Positions 42,115 through 52,971 of a DNA stretch of 64,000 nt are shown in pieces. The position numbers were made by a program, and so were the translations under genes. Position 1 is the stretch's first letter; each line of letters begins with the position of its first letter. This DNA is from Fidelibacterota bacterium (GTDB lineage Bacteria > Fidelibacterota > Marinisomatia > Marinisomatales > UBA1611): contig JABIHN010000041.1 in the NCBI GenBank assembly GCA_018649625.1, forward strand, positions 1-64,000. Reading direction: 5' to 3'. Below the pieces are notes generated by a model that did not search any database, had not been told where the DNA came from, and saw only the letters and a list, made by a program, of their open reading frames with translations.

Positions 42115-43242
42115 TTATTTTTCCTTTATAATCACCATATTGTCCCGATGAATGATTCCCCGGTGATGCTTAAAACCAAGTATAGATTCAATTTCCGAAG
42201 ATTGTTTTCCCAGAATTAGATTAATTTCTTCTTGGTCATATTCTACGATTCCCCTAGCAATTACTTCCGATTCGGGCGAAAGACACATTACACCATCTCC
42301 TCGGGAAAATGCTCCTTCCGTTTTTATAATTCCAGATGGAAGTAAACTGGCTTTTTTTCTGCAGATGGCCTGTGCAGCTCCTTGATCAATAATCAATTTT
42401 GCTTTTGGCTTCAAGGCGTGAGCAATGAATGCTTTTTTAGAATTCAATTTTGATTTAGTTGGTTGAATAAATGTCCCGATTGGCTCAAATTCTAAAAGTT
42501 TTTTCAAAATGAAATCATTTTGACTATTGGCAATAATGGTGGGGATACCATATTGTGCCGCCATGATAGGTGCTTCTAATTTGGTGAAAATTCCGCCCCG
42601 ACTGATTGTCCCTAACTTTGTTTTTGGAATATTCATTTTTAGTTGTTCAAGTTTTTCAATACTTAATGTTTCATAAATATCTGTTTCAGGATGCGTCTTC
42701 GGATCCTTTTCTCCAATTCCATCAATATTAGATAAAATAATAAATAAATCTGCACTCACAAGGTTGGTACAGAGTGCTGCCAGAAAATCATTATCGCTAA
42801 ATTGAATTTCTTCTGTGCTTATCGTATCATTCTCGTTGATGATAGGAACCAAACCATGGTCTAACAAATTTTCCAGCGTATTTCGAGCACTTAAATATCG
42901 TTGCCTATCGTGCAAATCGTCATGAGTTAAAAGCACTTGAGCGATGGTCAAATTGTGTTTTATAAAAAAACGTTGGAATGTTCCAAGAAGAATTGGCTGG
43001 CCAATGGCTGCTGCCGCTTGCTTATTTTCGATAGATGTGCCTTGCTCATTTAATAAGTGGCGTCCGGCAGCTACAGCTCCACTGGAAACAAGGACAACTT
43101 GAATTCCTTGTTGAATCAGTTGGGAGATATCATCCACCAAAGATTCAATTCGGTTTGGGTTTATTTTTCCATTTTCATGACATAAACTAGAACTGCCGAT
43201 TTTGACAACAATTCGTTTTAATTTGGGGAGCGTCCGTTTCAT
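42115..43242 (-). CDS. proB: Glutamate 5-kinase with C-terminal PUA domain
   Basis: RIVVKIGSSSLCHENGKIN; VSSGAVAAGR; KLEAPIMAAQYGIPTIIAN. Confidence 0.96.
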   Translation of the reverse strand: MKRTLPKLKRIVVKIGSSSLCHENGKINPNRIESLVDDISQLIQQGIQVVLVSSGAVAAGRHLLNEQGTSIENKQAAAAIGQPILLGTFQRFFIKHNLTIAQVLLTHDDLHDRQRYLSARNTLENLLDHGLVPIINENDTISTEEIQFSDNDFLAALCTNLVSADLFIILSNIDGIGEKDPKTHPETDIYETLSIEKLEQLKMNIPKTKLGTISRGGIFTKLEAPIMAAQYGIPTIIANSQNDFILKKLLEFEPIGTFIQPTKSKLNSKKAFIAHALKPKAKLIIDQGAAQAICRKKASLLPSGIIKTEGAFSRGDGVMCLSPESEVIARGIVEYDQEEINLILGKQSSEIESILGFKHHRGIIHRDNMVIIKEK

Positions 43243-44444
43243 ATTTTATTTATTATTTTTGCTACCTTTAAATATGCATCTCGAAACGGGACACCCTGTT
43301 TCACCAAATCATAGACTTTTTCTGTCGCAAAAAGCTCATCAGTTAGAGCATCATGACATTTTTGTTTATTTACTTTTAGGTTTGAAAAAAGCAAATCTGC
43401 TATTTGTAGACTTTCTAATGTAACGGAGAACCCATTCATAATAGGTTCTTTGGTCAATTGCATATCTCGATTATAACCAGATATAAGATTTGATGTTAAT
43501 CGAGAAACTTGAAATTCATAAGAAGATACAATATGATATTTTGCACGAAGTAGCTCCAAGACATCTGGGTTTTTCTTTTGGGGCATGATAGAACTTCCCG
43601 TACAAAATTCATCAGGGAGTTTTACATATCCAAATTCTGGCATGCTGAATAAGATTAAATCTGATGCGATTTTATTTAAATCCAACATGATTTGAGATAA
43701 GATGTGTAGGATAGTAATTTCAAATTTTCCACGACTATATTGGGTATAAATAGGATTTTCTTGTACTCTAGAAAATTGCAATTCTTCTGCTGTGAATTTC
43801 CGATCAATATTTAACGGCACACCATATCCTGCAGCAGTGCCCAACGGGGATTGATCCACTAATTTCGTAGCGGTTTTTAATAATATTAGATTATCCATCA
43901 TTGAATCAGAAAAACTATTACACCATAATTCAAAAGAAGAAGGCATTGCTTTTTGCATATGGGTGTATCCGGGGAACTGTATTTTCCCATACTTATTTGA
44001 CATATTGGAAATCGAAGTGGTTAAACGATTGATGCTTTGTTCAACAATAGCAATATGATCTATGTAATAGAGCCTTAAAGCAGTTAAAACTTGGTCATTG
44101 CGGGAGCGAGCTGTATGGATTTTTTTTCCGATATCTCCAAGTTTACTTGTAAGGAACATTTCAATAGCTGTATGACAATCTTCCTGCTCTTGAGTAATAT
44201 TAAATTCCCCTGTTTTATCTAAGTCTATTATATTATTTAATTCATGCACTAGTTCATTGACTTCATCCTTGGATAACAAGTTTATTTTACCCAACATTTT
44301 TGCATGAGCAATGGATGCAATACAATCGTATTTTACAAGTTGCTTATCTAAAATAGGATCATTCCCTACGGTAAAAGATTCGATCGTTTTATTCAAATCA
44401 TAACCTTTATCCCACAATTTTTTCACGATGATTCCTTCCGCCAT
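43239..44444 (-). CDS. argH: Argininosuccinate lyase
   Basis: [37 protein letters not shown]. Confidence 0.93.
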   Translation of the reverse strand: MAEGIIVKKLWDKGYDLNKTIESFTVGNDPILDKQLVKYDCIASIAHAKMLGKINLLSKDEVNELVHELNNIIDLDKTGEFNITQEQEDCHTAIEMFLTSKLGDIGKKIHTARSRNDQVLTALRLYYIDHIAIVEQSINRLTTSISNMSNKYGKIQFPGYTHMQKAMPSSFELWCNSFSDSMMDNLILLKTATKLVDQSPLGTAAGYGVPLNIDRKFTAEELQFSRVQENPIYTQYSRGKFEITILHILSQIMLDLNKIASDLILFSMPEFGYVKLPDEFCTGSSIMPQKKNPDVLELLRAKYHIVSSYEFQVSRLTSNLISGYNRDMQLTKEPIMNGFSVTLESLQIADLLFSNLKVNKQKCHDALTDELFATEKVYDLVKQGVPFRDAYLKVAKIINKI

Positions 44445-45676
44445 CGGTAAGGTTTATTTTTATGAAGTACCAAGTGGTGAGCCTTAAGTCGAATGGCATT
44501 AATGTTGATAAACCCTTGTGAATCTATGGCATTAAATCCTCCTTCAATCTCCATGCTGGATAAATCTTGATTATACAATGATGATTCTGATTCTCTGCCT
44601 GCGGGAATAATATTCCCCTTATATAGCGCAAGTCTTACGGTTCCATTTATTGCTTCCTGGCTTTTATTAAAAGCAGCCATAATGAAATCCATTTCAGGTG
44701 AAAACCAAAAACCATTATAAATCAATTCTGAGAACTTTGGTATCAGCATATCTCTTAGGTGCATTACTTCCTTGTCCATAGCTATTCCTTCCAAATCACG
44801 ATGCGCCAACCATAAAATTGCTCCACCGGGTGTCTCATAAATACCTCGAGATTTAATCCCTATAAATCTATTTTCCACCATATCTAATTGACCGATTCCA
44901 TTTTCACCGCCAATTTCATTTAAATAATTGAACAATTCTAACGGGTCTGTTTTTTCAGTACCATCATCTAGATTCTTCACACAAAGTGGCGTGCCATTTT
45001 CGAATGTAATTTCGATTAACGTTTCTGAATCCGGAGCATTTTTTACTGTATTTGAAATTGTAAAAACATCATCATTCGGACGCTTTGATGGATCTTCAAG
45101 GATGCCGGCTTCATGGCTAATATGCATTAGGTTTTCATCTTCGCTGTAAGGGCGTTTTTTAGATGCGGTAATTTCAATATCATACTTTTTCGCATAATTA
45201 ATCATATCCGTACGTCCCTTAAATTCTTCTAAGAAAACAGGGTCTTTCCAGGGAGCAATGACCTTTATATCTGGATTTAACGCATAATATCCCAATTCAA
45301 AACGTACTTGATCATTCCCCTTTCCTGTTGAACCGTGGGACACATATTCAGCACCTTCAATTCTTGCTATTTCAATTTGTTTTTTTGCAAGGATTGGGCG
45401 CGCCAAGGATGTACCCAATAAATATTGTCCCTCGTACAGCGCATTTCCTTTTAATGCTGGGAATATATAATCGGTCACAAATTCTTTTCGCAAATCTTCT
45501 GTATATACCTTTGATGCACCTGTGGCAAAGGCCTTTTTTTCTACAGCTTCAAAGTCTTCTTTTTGACCCACGTTTCCAACAAAACAAATGACTTCATATT
45601 CTTGATTTGCCAACCATTTTAAAATGATTGATGTATCTAAACCACCGCTATAAGCTAGCACTACTTTCTTATTCAT
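44423..45676 (-). CDS. argG: Argininosuccinate synthase
   Basis: [32 protein letters not shown]. Confidence 0.97.
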   Translation of the reverse strand: MNKKVVLAYSGGLDTSIILKWLANQEYEVICFVGNVGQKEDFEAVEKKAFATGASKVYTEDLRKEFVTDYIFPALKGNALYEGQYLLGTSLARPILAKKQIEIARIEGAEYVSHGSTGKGNDQVRFELGYYALNPDIKVIAPWKDPVFLEEFKGRTDMINYAKKYDIEITASKKRPYSEDENLMHISHEAGILEDPSKRPNDDVFTISNTVKNAPDSETLIEITFENGTPLCVKNLDDGTEKTDPLELFNYLNEIGGENGIGQLDMVENRFIGIKSRGIYETPGGAILWLAHRDLEGIAMDKEVMHLRDMLIPKFSELIYNGFWFSPEMDFIMAAFNKSQEAINGTVRLALYKGNIIPAGRESESSLYNQDLSSMEIEGGFNAIDSQGFININAIRLKAHHLVLHKNKPYRWRKESS

Positions 45677-46058
45677 TAATAAACTCCATTTTATTTGATA
45701 TTATTTTTCTATAATAACAAGTGGTCCGATTAGTATGACATGCATTTTCTTTTTTAGGGATTACTCGGTAAACCAATGAATTTTGATCACAGTTTACACG
45801 AACATCCACCAGTTCGAGCACATCACCAGATGTTGCACCTTTTACCCATAATTCATTTCTAGATGTACTCCAAAATGCGGCCATATTATTTTTCAATGTA
45901 TAATCCAATGCGAGCTGGTTTACATAGGCAATAATAATGACTTCCCCTGTTTCGGCATTCTGTACTGCTACTGGAACAACATTTTCTTCAATACCCGCAA
46001 TTTGTTTTAATTTTGTAAAGTCTAACTCTAGTGTTAAACTTTCTTCTTTTTCTTTCAT
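45669..46058 (-). CDS. hisI: Phosphoribosyl-AMP cyclohydrolase (no HisE domain)
   Basis: [50 protein letters not shown]. Confidence 0.95.
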   Translation of the reverse strand: MKEKEESLTLELDFTKLKQIAGIEENVVPVAVQNAETGEVIIIAYVNQLALDYTLKNNMAAFWSTSRNELWVKGATSGDVLELVDVRVNCDQNSLVYRVIPKKENACHTNRTTCYYRKIISNKMEFINE

Positions 46059-46068
46059 TTTTTTCCTT

Positions 46069-46821
46069 TTATCTGACTTGAATATTTTTCTGTATTAAAT
46101 AATTCTTTACTCTATCTATTGGCAAAATGTCTCGGTGAAAAACTGATGCTGCTAAAACTGCATCTGCTTTTCCGATATTAAATGCATCCTTAAAGTGTTC
46201 AAGAGTTCCAATACCACCCGATGCAATAACCGGGATTGAAACCATGTCACTAATTATTTTTGTTATCTCTAAATCAACACCAGCTTGTGTTCCATCCGCA
46301 TCCATACTTGTAAGTAATATTTCACCGACGCCTCGGTTTTCTGCCTTTTTGATCCATTCAATAGCATTAATATTAAGCGACCTACTTCCACCATGAGAAT
46401 AAACATTCCACGAATCCCCAGTTCGTTTCACATCTACGGCCAACACAATGCATTGAGACCCAAATCGGTTTGAAGCATCATTAAGCAAATTAGGGTTTTT
46501 TAATGCAGCAGAATTAATGGAGACTTTATCTGCGCCTGCAATTAATAATTCAGAAATATCTTTTATAGATCGAACACCACCACCAACAGTAAAAGGAATA
46601 AATACTTTTTTTGCAACTTTTTTAACCAAATCAACAACATTGTTTCTGGATTCTAACGTAGCTGTAATATCTAAAAACACCAATTCGTCAGCACCTTCAT
46701 TGCTATATTTTTGTGCAAGTTCAACAGGGTCACCTTCAGAAGTTAAATTCACGAAATTAACGCCCTTAACGACTTCACCATCTTTCACATCTAAACATGG
46801 AATTATCCGTTTGGCTAACAT
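46069..46821 (-). CDS. hisF: Imidazole glycerol phosphate synthase cyclase subunit
   Basis: [23 protein letters not shown]. Confidence 0.97.
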   Translation of the reverse strand: MLAKRIIPCLDVKDGEVVKGVNFVNLTSEGDPVELAQKYSNEGADELVFLDITATLESRNNVVDLVKKVAKKVFIPFTVGGGVRSIKDISELLIAGADKVSINSAALKNPNLLNDASNRFGSQCIVLAVDVKRTGDSWNVYSHGGSRSLNINAIEWIKKAENRGVGEILLTSMDADGTQAGVDLEITKIISDMVSIPVIASGGIGTLEHFKDAFNIGKADAVLAASVFHRDILPIDRVKNYLIQKNIQVR

Positions 46822-47543
46822 TGGATTAATTCCTTTAATGTGATTTTTCCATCATAAATAGCTTTACCCAAAATAACGCCATTAATATTGTTCATAGCTA
46901 ATGATTTAATATTATGAATATCCTTAATCGACCCAATACCACCGGATGCTATGGTTGAAATTGAAGAATGTTCAGCGAATGTTTTTAATTGGTCTATGTT
47001 TGGACCTGTTAACATTCCGTCTCTTTGGATATCAGTATAAATGGTTCGTTTGAATCCTTTTTTACCAAGTTGCTTTATTAGGTCAACAGCAGATACAGTA
47101 GATGTTTCTTCCCAACCTTCCACAGCAACCCATCCGTTTTTGGCATCAATTCCTGCAACTAATCTATCTGGAAATTTGGTCACCCATTCATCCATAACCG
47201 GTCCAATATTTAATAATTTTGTTCCAAGAATTAAATCTTGCGCGCCCGCATTAATTGCGGACGTAAGGTGGTTCATAGTTCGAAGCCCCCCCCCCAATTC
47301 TATGGTAATTCCACAGGAAGCAATCTCTTCAATAGATTTTAAATTTTTAGGTTCACCATCTTTTGCACCATCTAAATCCACGACATGGACCAAATCAAAT
47401 CCTGCGTCCAAAAATTGTTTCGCCGTAGCTCCTGGATCAGCATTGTAAATTGTCTTTTGTGAATAATCACCTTGAATGAGCCGTACACATTTCCCATCAA
47501 TTAAGTCGATGGCTGGAATTATTTTAAATGGAGGCATTTGCAA
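46815..47543 (-). CDS. hisA: ProFAR isomerase
   Basis: [33 protein letters not shown]. Confidence 0.96.
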   Translation of the reverse strand: MQMPPFKIIPAIDLIDGKCVRLIQGDYSQKTIYNADPGATAKQFLDAGFDLVHVVDLDGAKDGEPKNLKSIEEIASCGITIELGGGLRTMNHLTSAINAGAQDLILGTKLLNIGPVMDEWVTKFPDRLVAGIDAKNGWVAVEGWEETSTVSAVDLIKQLGKKGFKRTIYTDIQRDGMLTGPNIDQLKTFAEHSSISTIASGGIGSIKDIHNIKSLAMNNINGVILGKAIYDGKITLKELIQC

Positions 47544-48120
47544 AATTCCTTAAAATATTTAAGCCATAATCTTGGGATTTTTCCGGATGAAACTGGACAC
47601 CCATTATATTTTGATTTTGAATTGCAGAAGCAAATGAATCTCCATACTCAGTTTTCGCAATAATATGTGTTTCATCTTCGGGTTGGCAAACATAAGAATG
47701 GACAAAATAAGCATAAGCCGAACTTGAAATAAGAAAATTGTTATTAACTGGTTCAACTTTATTCCAACCCATGTGAACTTTACGCTTACTTTTTTGAAAA
47801 GGCAGAACATTACCGGGAATAATCCCTAATCCTTTACAAAACCCATTTTCCTCACTTCCTGAGAGTAGAAGTTGCATACCGAGACAAATTCCCAAAATAG
47901 GTTTTCCTTCCTTTGCCCATTTATCTAAAAAAACATCCATCCCAATTTTTTTTAGAATTTCCATGGCAGGTTGAAAGGCCCCCACGCCGGGAAGTATTAA
48001 CCGGTCACATTTGGATAGTTCACTTATTGACCCTGTGGCAACACATGGGAATTTCAAAAACTTGAAAGCATTTTTTACTGAACCAATATTTCCAATACCA
48101 TATTGAATTACACCAATCAT
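47524..48120 (-). CDS. hisH: Imidazole glycerol phosphate synthase glutaminase subunit
   Basis: YGIGNIGSVKNAF; PILGICLGMQLLL; GVQFHPEKS. Confidence 0.97.
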   Translation of the reverse strand: MIGVIQYGIGNIGSVKNAFKFLKFPCVATGSISELSKCDRLILPGVGAFQPAMEILKKIGMDVFLDKWAKEGKPILGICLGMQLLLSGSEENGFCKGLGIIPGNVLPFQKSKRKVHMGWNKVEPVNNNFLISSSAYAYFVHSYVCQPEDETHIIAKTEYGDSFASAIQNQNIMGVQFHPEKSQDYGLNILRNFANASI

Positions 48121-48689
48121 AAAGATCCTTTTGTAGATTGAGTTTCATCGCCCGTGATTTCACAAGCGCGATTTAATGCGAGACCCAATCCTTTAAACAT
48201 GGTTTCAATAATATGATGTGCATTCTTTCCGTGAAGAACATGAATATGCTGGGTAATTCGTGATTCCTGCGCAAAAGAATAGAAAAAATGCTCCGTCATA
48301 GATGTTTCAAATTCGCCTACTTTTTCGACATTAAAATCAGCATTAAATGTATTGTTTGGACGATTACAAACATCCACCACAACCCTCGTTAACGCTTCAT
48401 CTAACGGACAAAAAGCGTAAGCAATTCTTGTTATGTTTTTGTTTTGTGACCATTCTTTATAAAAGGCTTTTCCTAAAGAAAGTCCAACATCTTCAATGGT
48501 GTGGTGAGTATCAATATAAAGATCTCCTTTGCATTTTAGATCTAAATCCCAATTTCCCCAAAAAGCTAAAGATGTGAGCATATGGTCGAAAAACCCTATC
48601 CCTGTAGCAATGTTGATATTTTTACTTCCCCGAATATTTAGGGACAGTTGGATATCTGTTTCTTTCGTCTTTCGAGAAACATTTGTCAT
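48117..48689 (-). CDS. hisB: Imidazoleglycerol-phosphate dehydratase (monofunctional)
   Basis: GIGFFDHMLTSLAFWG; DTHHTIEDVGLSLGKA. Confidence 0.97.
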   Translation of the reverse strand: MTNVSRKTKETDIQLSLNIRGSKNINIATGIGFFDHMLTSLAFWGNWDLDLKCKGDLYIDTHHTIEDVGLSLGKAFYKEWSQNKNITRIAYAFCPLDEALTRVVVDVCNRPNNTFNADFNVEKVGEFETSMTEHFFYSFAQESRITQHIHVLHGKNAHHIIETMFKGLGLALNRACEITGDETQSTKGSL

Positions 48690-49489
48690 GATTTGGCTCC
48701 ATATTTCTTGAAATATTCCATGATATCATTCACATTATAATCAGATTCTGGAATATCATTATTATTACCAACACAGCAAAACTTCATTTGCATTTTCGAT
48801 TGCTCATTAAAGTTTTTCACCAATAAATAATCATCAATTGAATCCCCAAAATATATAGGAGAGTGGCAGGCTAACTCATTAATAATATTCATAAGATTTT
48901 CAGGATTCGGTTTATCTAATGTTGGATTGTCAGAAACCGCAACACGAGAATCCGGTAATTCCCAGCCAAGAATACTGAACCCTAATTCCATTTCAGTTTT
49001 ATTCCGGCCAGTTACAATTCCAGAAATTGGTAATATGTTTTTAATATTATTTTTTGTGATGAACGGTGTTTCATTTTTCCACATTCCATCTATTTTAATG
49101 GATGTTGGGTTAAATCCATATAGTTGTTTGCAAGCCGTGGTCCCACCATAAGCTTCCATTGCTAATTGAGATACATTTTCTAAAAATGAATCAGTCATAT
49201 CCGGAATAGCTTCTATAAATAGTTTAGGCTCACTATTTTTATTGATGACCACTTCAAGAAATGATTCAAATGAAGTTGATGGATAAAATGCAATCCAAGC
49301 TGCACCTGCAATTGCAACATCCCAATCATTATTAAAACCCGAAATTTCTTTCAATGAATTATAATGGGATAATTGAAATCGGGACGATGCTGTTGCTTTT
49401 TCGACTGCATATAGTACAGCTGAACTAAAAGATTGACTTGTATCAATCAATACACCATCTACATCAAATATGTATGCATCAAAATTCAA
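48686..49489 (-). CDS. HAD-family phosphatase in his operon; candidate histidinol-phosphatase
   Basis: YIFDVDGVLIDTSQS HAD motif I; GDSIDDYLL motif IV; overlaps hisC and hisB by 4 nt each. Confidence 0.8.
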   Translation of the reverse strand: MNFDAYIFDVDGVLIDTSQSFSSAVLYAVEKATASSRFQLSHYNSLKEISGFNNDWDVAIAGAAWIAFYPSTSFESFLEVVINKNSEPKLFIEAIPDMTDSFLENVSQLAMEAYGGTTACKQLYGFNPTSIKIDGMWKNETPFITKNNIKNILPISGIVTGRNKTEMELGFSILGWELPDSRVAVSDNPTLDKPNPENLMNIINELACHSPIYFGDSIDDYLLVKNFNEQSKMQMKFCCVGNNNDIPESDYNVNDIMEYFKKYGAKS

Positions 49490-50538
49490 GTCATTTCCTT
49501 CAATATTTGGATGAGAGTATTATTTTCGTCAGTGGTACCCACAGTGATTCGATTATACCTTTCAAGATCTTCATACGATGATATATTTCGAATAAGGATA
49601 CCTTTATTGGCGCAATAGTTGAATACGTATTCAGGTGTTTTATCAGTTGAAACCAAGAAAAAATTTGAATGGGATTGGATAGCTTTAAATCCCGGAAAAG
49701 TATTCAATTCACTAATGATGCGGTCTCTTTCGTTACATATCATTTCTGCTCGATCACCTACAATATTTGAATAATCTAAAAGGGTGTTTAATGCAATAAT
49801 TGATGGCATATCTAAATTAAAGGGTAGCAGGCACTTTTGGATTTCAGATGCCAATTCATTATGCATTAACCCATATCCAATTCTAAACCCAGCCATAGCG
49901 AATGCCTTGGAGAAAGTTCGTGTTACAATCAAGTTTTTGTAGGTGGGTAACAACCCAATGGCAGAAACATTTGAAAAGTCTACGTAAGCTTCATCAACCA
50001 CAATCAATCCGGAAGTGTTTTTAACTATTTTTTCAATTATGTTTATGGGAATCAATGAACCAGTTGGAGAATTTGGATTACAAATAATTGTTAACTTTGC
50101 ATGTTTTGATTTAGATAGCAAATCCGGTAGGTCAACATCAAAGTTAGAATCCAATTTTGATTCAATAATTGTTGCTCCTTTTTGTTCTGCCAGTATTTTA
50201 TAAACTGCAAAAGTTGGAGATATCGAAACAATCGTATCGTTTGAGCGAATACTCGCTGTAAAAAGAGCTTGCAATATTTCATTTGACCCTTTGCCGATGA
50301 CGATTCCATTTTCATCAATATGATTGTTTTTAGCAATTTTCAATTTCAAATCTGTTGAAATTAAATCAGGGTATCGATTCCAATTACTTGATAAAATAGA
50401 TTCACTAATACGGCTTTTAATTTCGATTGGCCAATCCCAAGGAGATTCATTTTGGTTTAGCTTAATTTGAAATGGTAATGTTTTCACTTTGTAAGCAGGC
50501 TGGTTTAGCACATCTTTTTGAACCCAATTACTGATCAT
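49486..50538 (-). CDS. hisC: Histidinol-phosphate aminotransferase
   Basis: KLNQNESPWDWP; VVDEAYVDFS; TRTFSKAFAMAGFRIGY. Confidence 0.96.
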   Translation of the reverse strand: MISNWVQKDVLNQPAYKVKTLPFQIKLNQNESPWDWPIEIKSRISESILSSNWNRYPDLISTDLKLKIAKNNHIDENGIVIGKGSNEILQALFTASIRSNDTIVSISPTFAVYKILAEQKGATIIESKLDSNFDVDLPDLLSKSKHAKLTIICNPNSPTGSLIPINIIEKIVKNTSGLIVVDEAYVDFSNVSAIGLLPTYKNLIVTRTFSKAFAMAGFRIGYGLMHNELASEIQKCLLPFNLDMPSIIALNTLLDYSNIVGDRAEMICNERDRIISELNTFPGFKAIQSHSNFFLVSTDKTPEYVFNYCANKGILIRNISSYEDLERYNRITVGTTDENNTLIQILKEMT

Positions 50539-51794
50539 GATTCATCTCCATTTCGGAGATTTACAGAAAGTGCATGCCCCATTAATCCTTCAGCTTCTGC
50601 CAACAAACTTATTGCATGAACACTTTTTTGATTTGCGCCGGCTTTGGTCACAGAGTATGGGACAAGAAAATCTAACACATTTAATAATCCACGATATTTT
50701 GCTGTTCCAGATGTTGGTAATGTATGATTAGGGCCAGCCCAATAATCTCCCCAAGCAACTGGCGTTTCTTGACCGATAAAAATTGCTCCCGCAATACACT
50801 TATCATATAGCGTTTCCATATTATTTGTTTGAATTGAAAGATGCTCTGGCGCAATTTGATTTGATATTTCAATACATTCATCAAGTGATTCAGCAAAAAA
50901 TGAGACTCCGTTATTTTTTAAAGATTCGGTCGCTGTGTTCTTCGTGCTGATTTTTTGAAGTAAACGCTCTATTTCATTCTTTGTATTTTCAATAATATTT
51001 TTATTTGTACTTAATAATAATGTAAAAGCATCTTTATCATGCTCGGCTTGAGAAATAAGATCTGATGCAATAAGTGTAGGGTTAGCAGTTTTATCCGCAA
51101 TAATGACAAGCTCTGTAGGGCCAGCAACCATATCAATTCCCACTCTATTTGAAACATATTGCTTTGCTGCGGCTACATATCTATTTCCTGGACCTACAAT
51201 TTTATTTACCTTTGGAATAGTTTCAGTCCCAAAAGCCATTGCTGCAATAGCTTGGGCGCCACCAATTTGGTAAACATCAGAAACTCCCAGAAAATTACAA
51301 ACAGCTAATACCGTTGGGTCTGGCAATCCATTGGATTGCGGAGGTGTACAAACAATAATATTATTCACACCAGCGATTTGGGCCGGAATCACATTCATCA
51401 ATATCGTGGATAATAACGGATAATTACCACCAGGAACATATACACCAACTTTACTAATGGTTCTCCATTTTAAGGAAACTTTCGTACCATCATTTTGCTT
51501 ATGATCAAAGCTTTTGGGCAATTGCTTTAAGTGAAATGATCGTATATTTTTTGAAGCTTGACTGATTGCATTTAATAATAATTTATTAGAAATAACACAA
51601 TCGTCAATTGAGACACGTAATTCTTTTAATCTAACATGATCAAATTGTAAAGTAAGGTCTTTGATTTTTTCATCACCGCCACTTCGAACTTCTGCAATAA
51701 TTTTTCGCACGATAAGTGAATCCCCATCAAAAGCACGACGCTGTTTGGCGATTTTCTCTAATAACTGAGTCTTTTTTAGTACTTGAGATAGCAT
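50535..51794 (-). CDS. hisD: Histidinol dehydrogenase
   Basis: VGVYVPGGNYPLLSTILMNVIPAQIAGV; IVGPGNRYVAAAKQYV. Confidence 0.97.
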   Translation of the reverse strand: MLSQVLKKTQLLEKIAKQRRAFDGDSLIVRKIIAEVRSGGDEKIKDLTLQFDHVRLKELRVSIDDCVISNKLLLNAISQASKNIRSFHLKQLPKSFDHKQNDGTKVSLKWRTISKVGVYVPGGNYPLLSTILMNVIPAQIAGVNNIIVCTPPQSNGLPDPTVLAVCNFLGVSDVYQIGGAQAIAAMAFGTETIPKVNKIVGPGNRYVAAAKQYVSNRVGIDMVAGPTELVIIADKTANPTLIASDLISQAEHDKDAFTLLLSTNKNIIENTKNEIERLLQKISTKNTATESLKNNGVSFFAESLDECIEISNQIAPEHLSIQTNNMETLYDKCIAGAIFIGQETPVAWGDYWAGPNHTLPTSGTAKYRGLLNVLDFLVPYSVTKAGANQKSVHAISLLAEAEGLMGHALSVNLRNGDES

Positions 51795-52669
51795 TAAATA
51801 ATAACTTTATTTAATGGGTATTCAATTATATCTGTTGCGCCATTATCTATAAGAAGTGGTATAAAATCACGTACTATTTTTTCTTCTACAATAATTTCTA
51901 CTGCAGATCCTGAATCGTTAGTAAGTTGACTTATCGTTGGTTTTTTCAATGAAGGTAAAATAGAAATGAGTGAATCTAGGTTTTCATTATTTACATTCAT
52001 TTTTAATCCAACACGTGATGTTGCATTTATGCTACTTTGGAGTAACCGAGAAATGTTATCAATTTTCTTCTTTTTCCATGGATTGTTATAGGCATCTTTA
52101 TTTGCAATTAAACGTGTACTGGATTCCATGATAGTATCAGCTATTCGTAGATTATTTGCTCGTAGAGATGATCCTGTTTCTGTCACTTCAACAATTGCAT
52201 CTACAAGAATTCCAGGTTTTACTTCCGTTGCTCCCCACGAAAATTCGACATGAGCATTCACATTGTTTTGTTTCAAATATTTTTTAGTTATATTGACAAC
52301 TTCTGTACTAATTCGTTTCCCTTCTAAATCTTTTACAGACCGAATATCACAATTTTCTGGTACAGCTAAAACCCACCGAACAGGTCGCATATATGATTTT
52401 GCATAAATAAGTTCACAAACTTCTACTACATCTGACTCATTTTCATCAATCCAATCTTTCCCGGTAATTCCCATATCAAAAACGCCCTGCTCTACATATA
52501 CAGACATTTCTTGAGCTCGAATGAGCCAAGCTTCTATCTCAGCGTCATCGCAATAGGGCTTATATGCCCGGCTGGATAAAGTAAAATTCCATCCAGCTTT
52601 TTTTAATAGTTTTAAGGTTGTGTCTTGAAGACTGCCCTTCGGCAATCCTATTTTCAAATTATTATTCAT
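51794..52669 (-). CDS. hisG: ATP phosphoribosyltransferase, long form with C-terminal regulatory domain
   Basis: [38 protein letters not shown]; extra C-term ACT-like domain. Confidence 0.96.
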   Translation of the reverse strand: MNNNLKIGLPKGSLQDTTLKLLKKAGWNFTLSSRAYKPYCDDAEIEAWLIRAQEMSVYVEQGVFDMGITGKDWIDENESDVVEVCELIYAKSYMRPVRWVLAVPENCDIRSVKDLEGKRISTEVVNITKKYLKQNNVNAHVEFSWGATEVKPGILVDAIVEVTETGSSLRANNLRIADTIMESSTRLIANKDAYNNPWKKKKIDNISRLLQSSINATSRVGLKMNVNNENLDSLISILPSLKKPTISQLTNDSGSAVEIIVEEKIVRDFIPLLIDNGATDIIEYPLNKVII

Positions 52670-52685
52670 TTTGTTCCTTTTGGGT

Positions 52686-52718
52686 AAAAAAAAAGCCTTC
52701 CAAGTATCTGGAAGGCTT
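52686..52718 (-). terminator. Attenuator terminator upstream of hisG
   Basis: Minus strand: AAGCCTTCC-agatact-TGGAAGGC-TTTTTTTTT. Confidence 0.93.
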
Positions 52719-52744
52719 TTAAATTTTATATTTTTATTAAAAAA

Positions 52745-52819
52745 TTATATAGCTCGGCCAGGCCTTCCTATTAAAGTAAAGGGATGATGATGATGGTTAT
52801 GGCGTCGTCGCATGTTCAT
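52745..52819 (-). CDS. hisL: Histidine leader peptide (24 aa)
   Basis: Minus-strand translation MNMRRRHNHHHHPFTLIGRPGRAI*; GGAAGGCC within its 3' end (52761-52768) can pair with GGCTTCC-complementary terminator arm as antiterminator. Confidence 0.9.
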   Translation of the reverse strand: MNMRRRHNHHHHPFTLIGRPGRAI

Positions 52820-52971
52820 AATTCAGTCATGAAGCTATCGATTTTTAATATTTAAATGCAAATAAATTCTTTGATAATTAAAAAAATAAAATAATCAATC
52901 GATTCCTACCCCAAATGATTCTTAATATTTCCACCATCTATTAATCCTGTTTAATTACAATTTGATATAAC

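Noticed and set aside
47041-47448. 135-aa ORF on plus strand
   Set aside because: Antisense to hisA.
52820-52971. Possible thr leader peptide upstream of thrA
   Set aside because: Looked for a Thr/Ile-rich ORF and a U-tract terminator and found neither.
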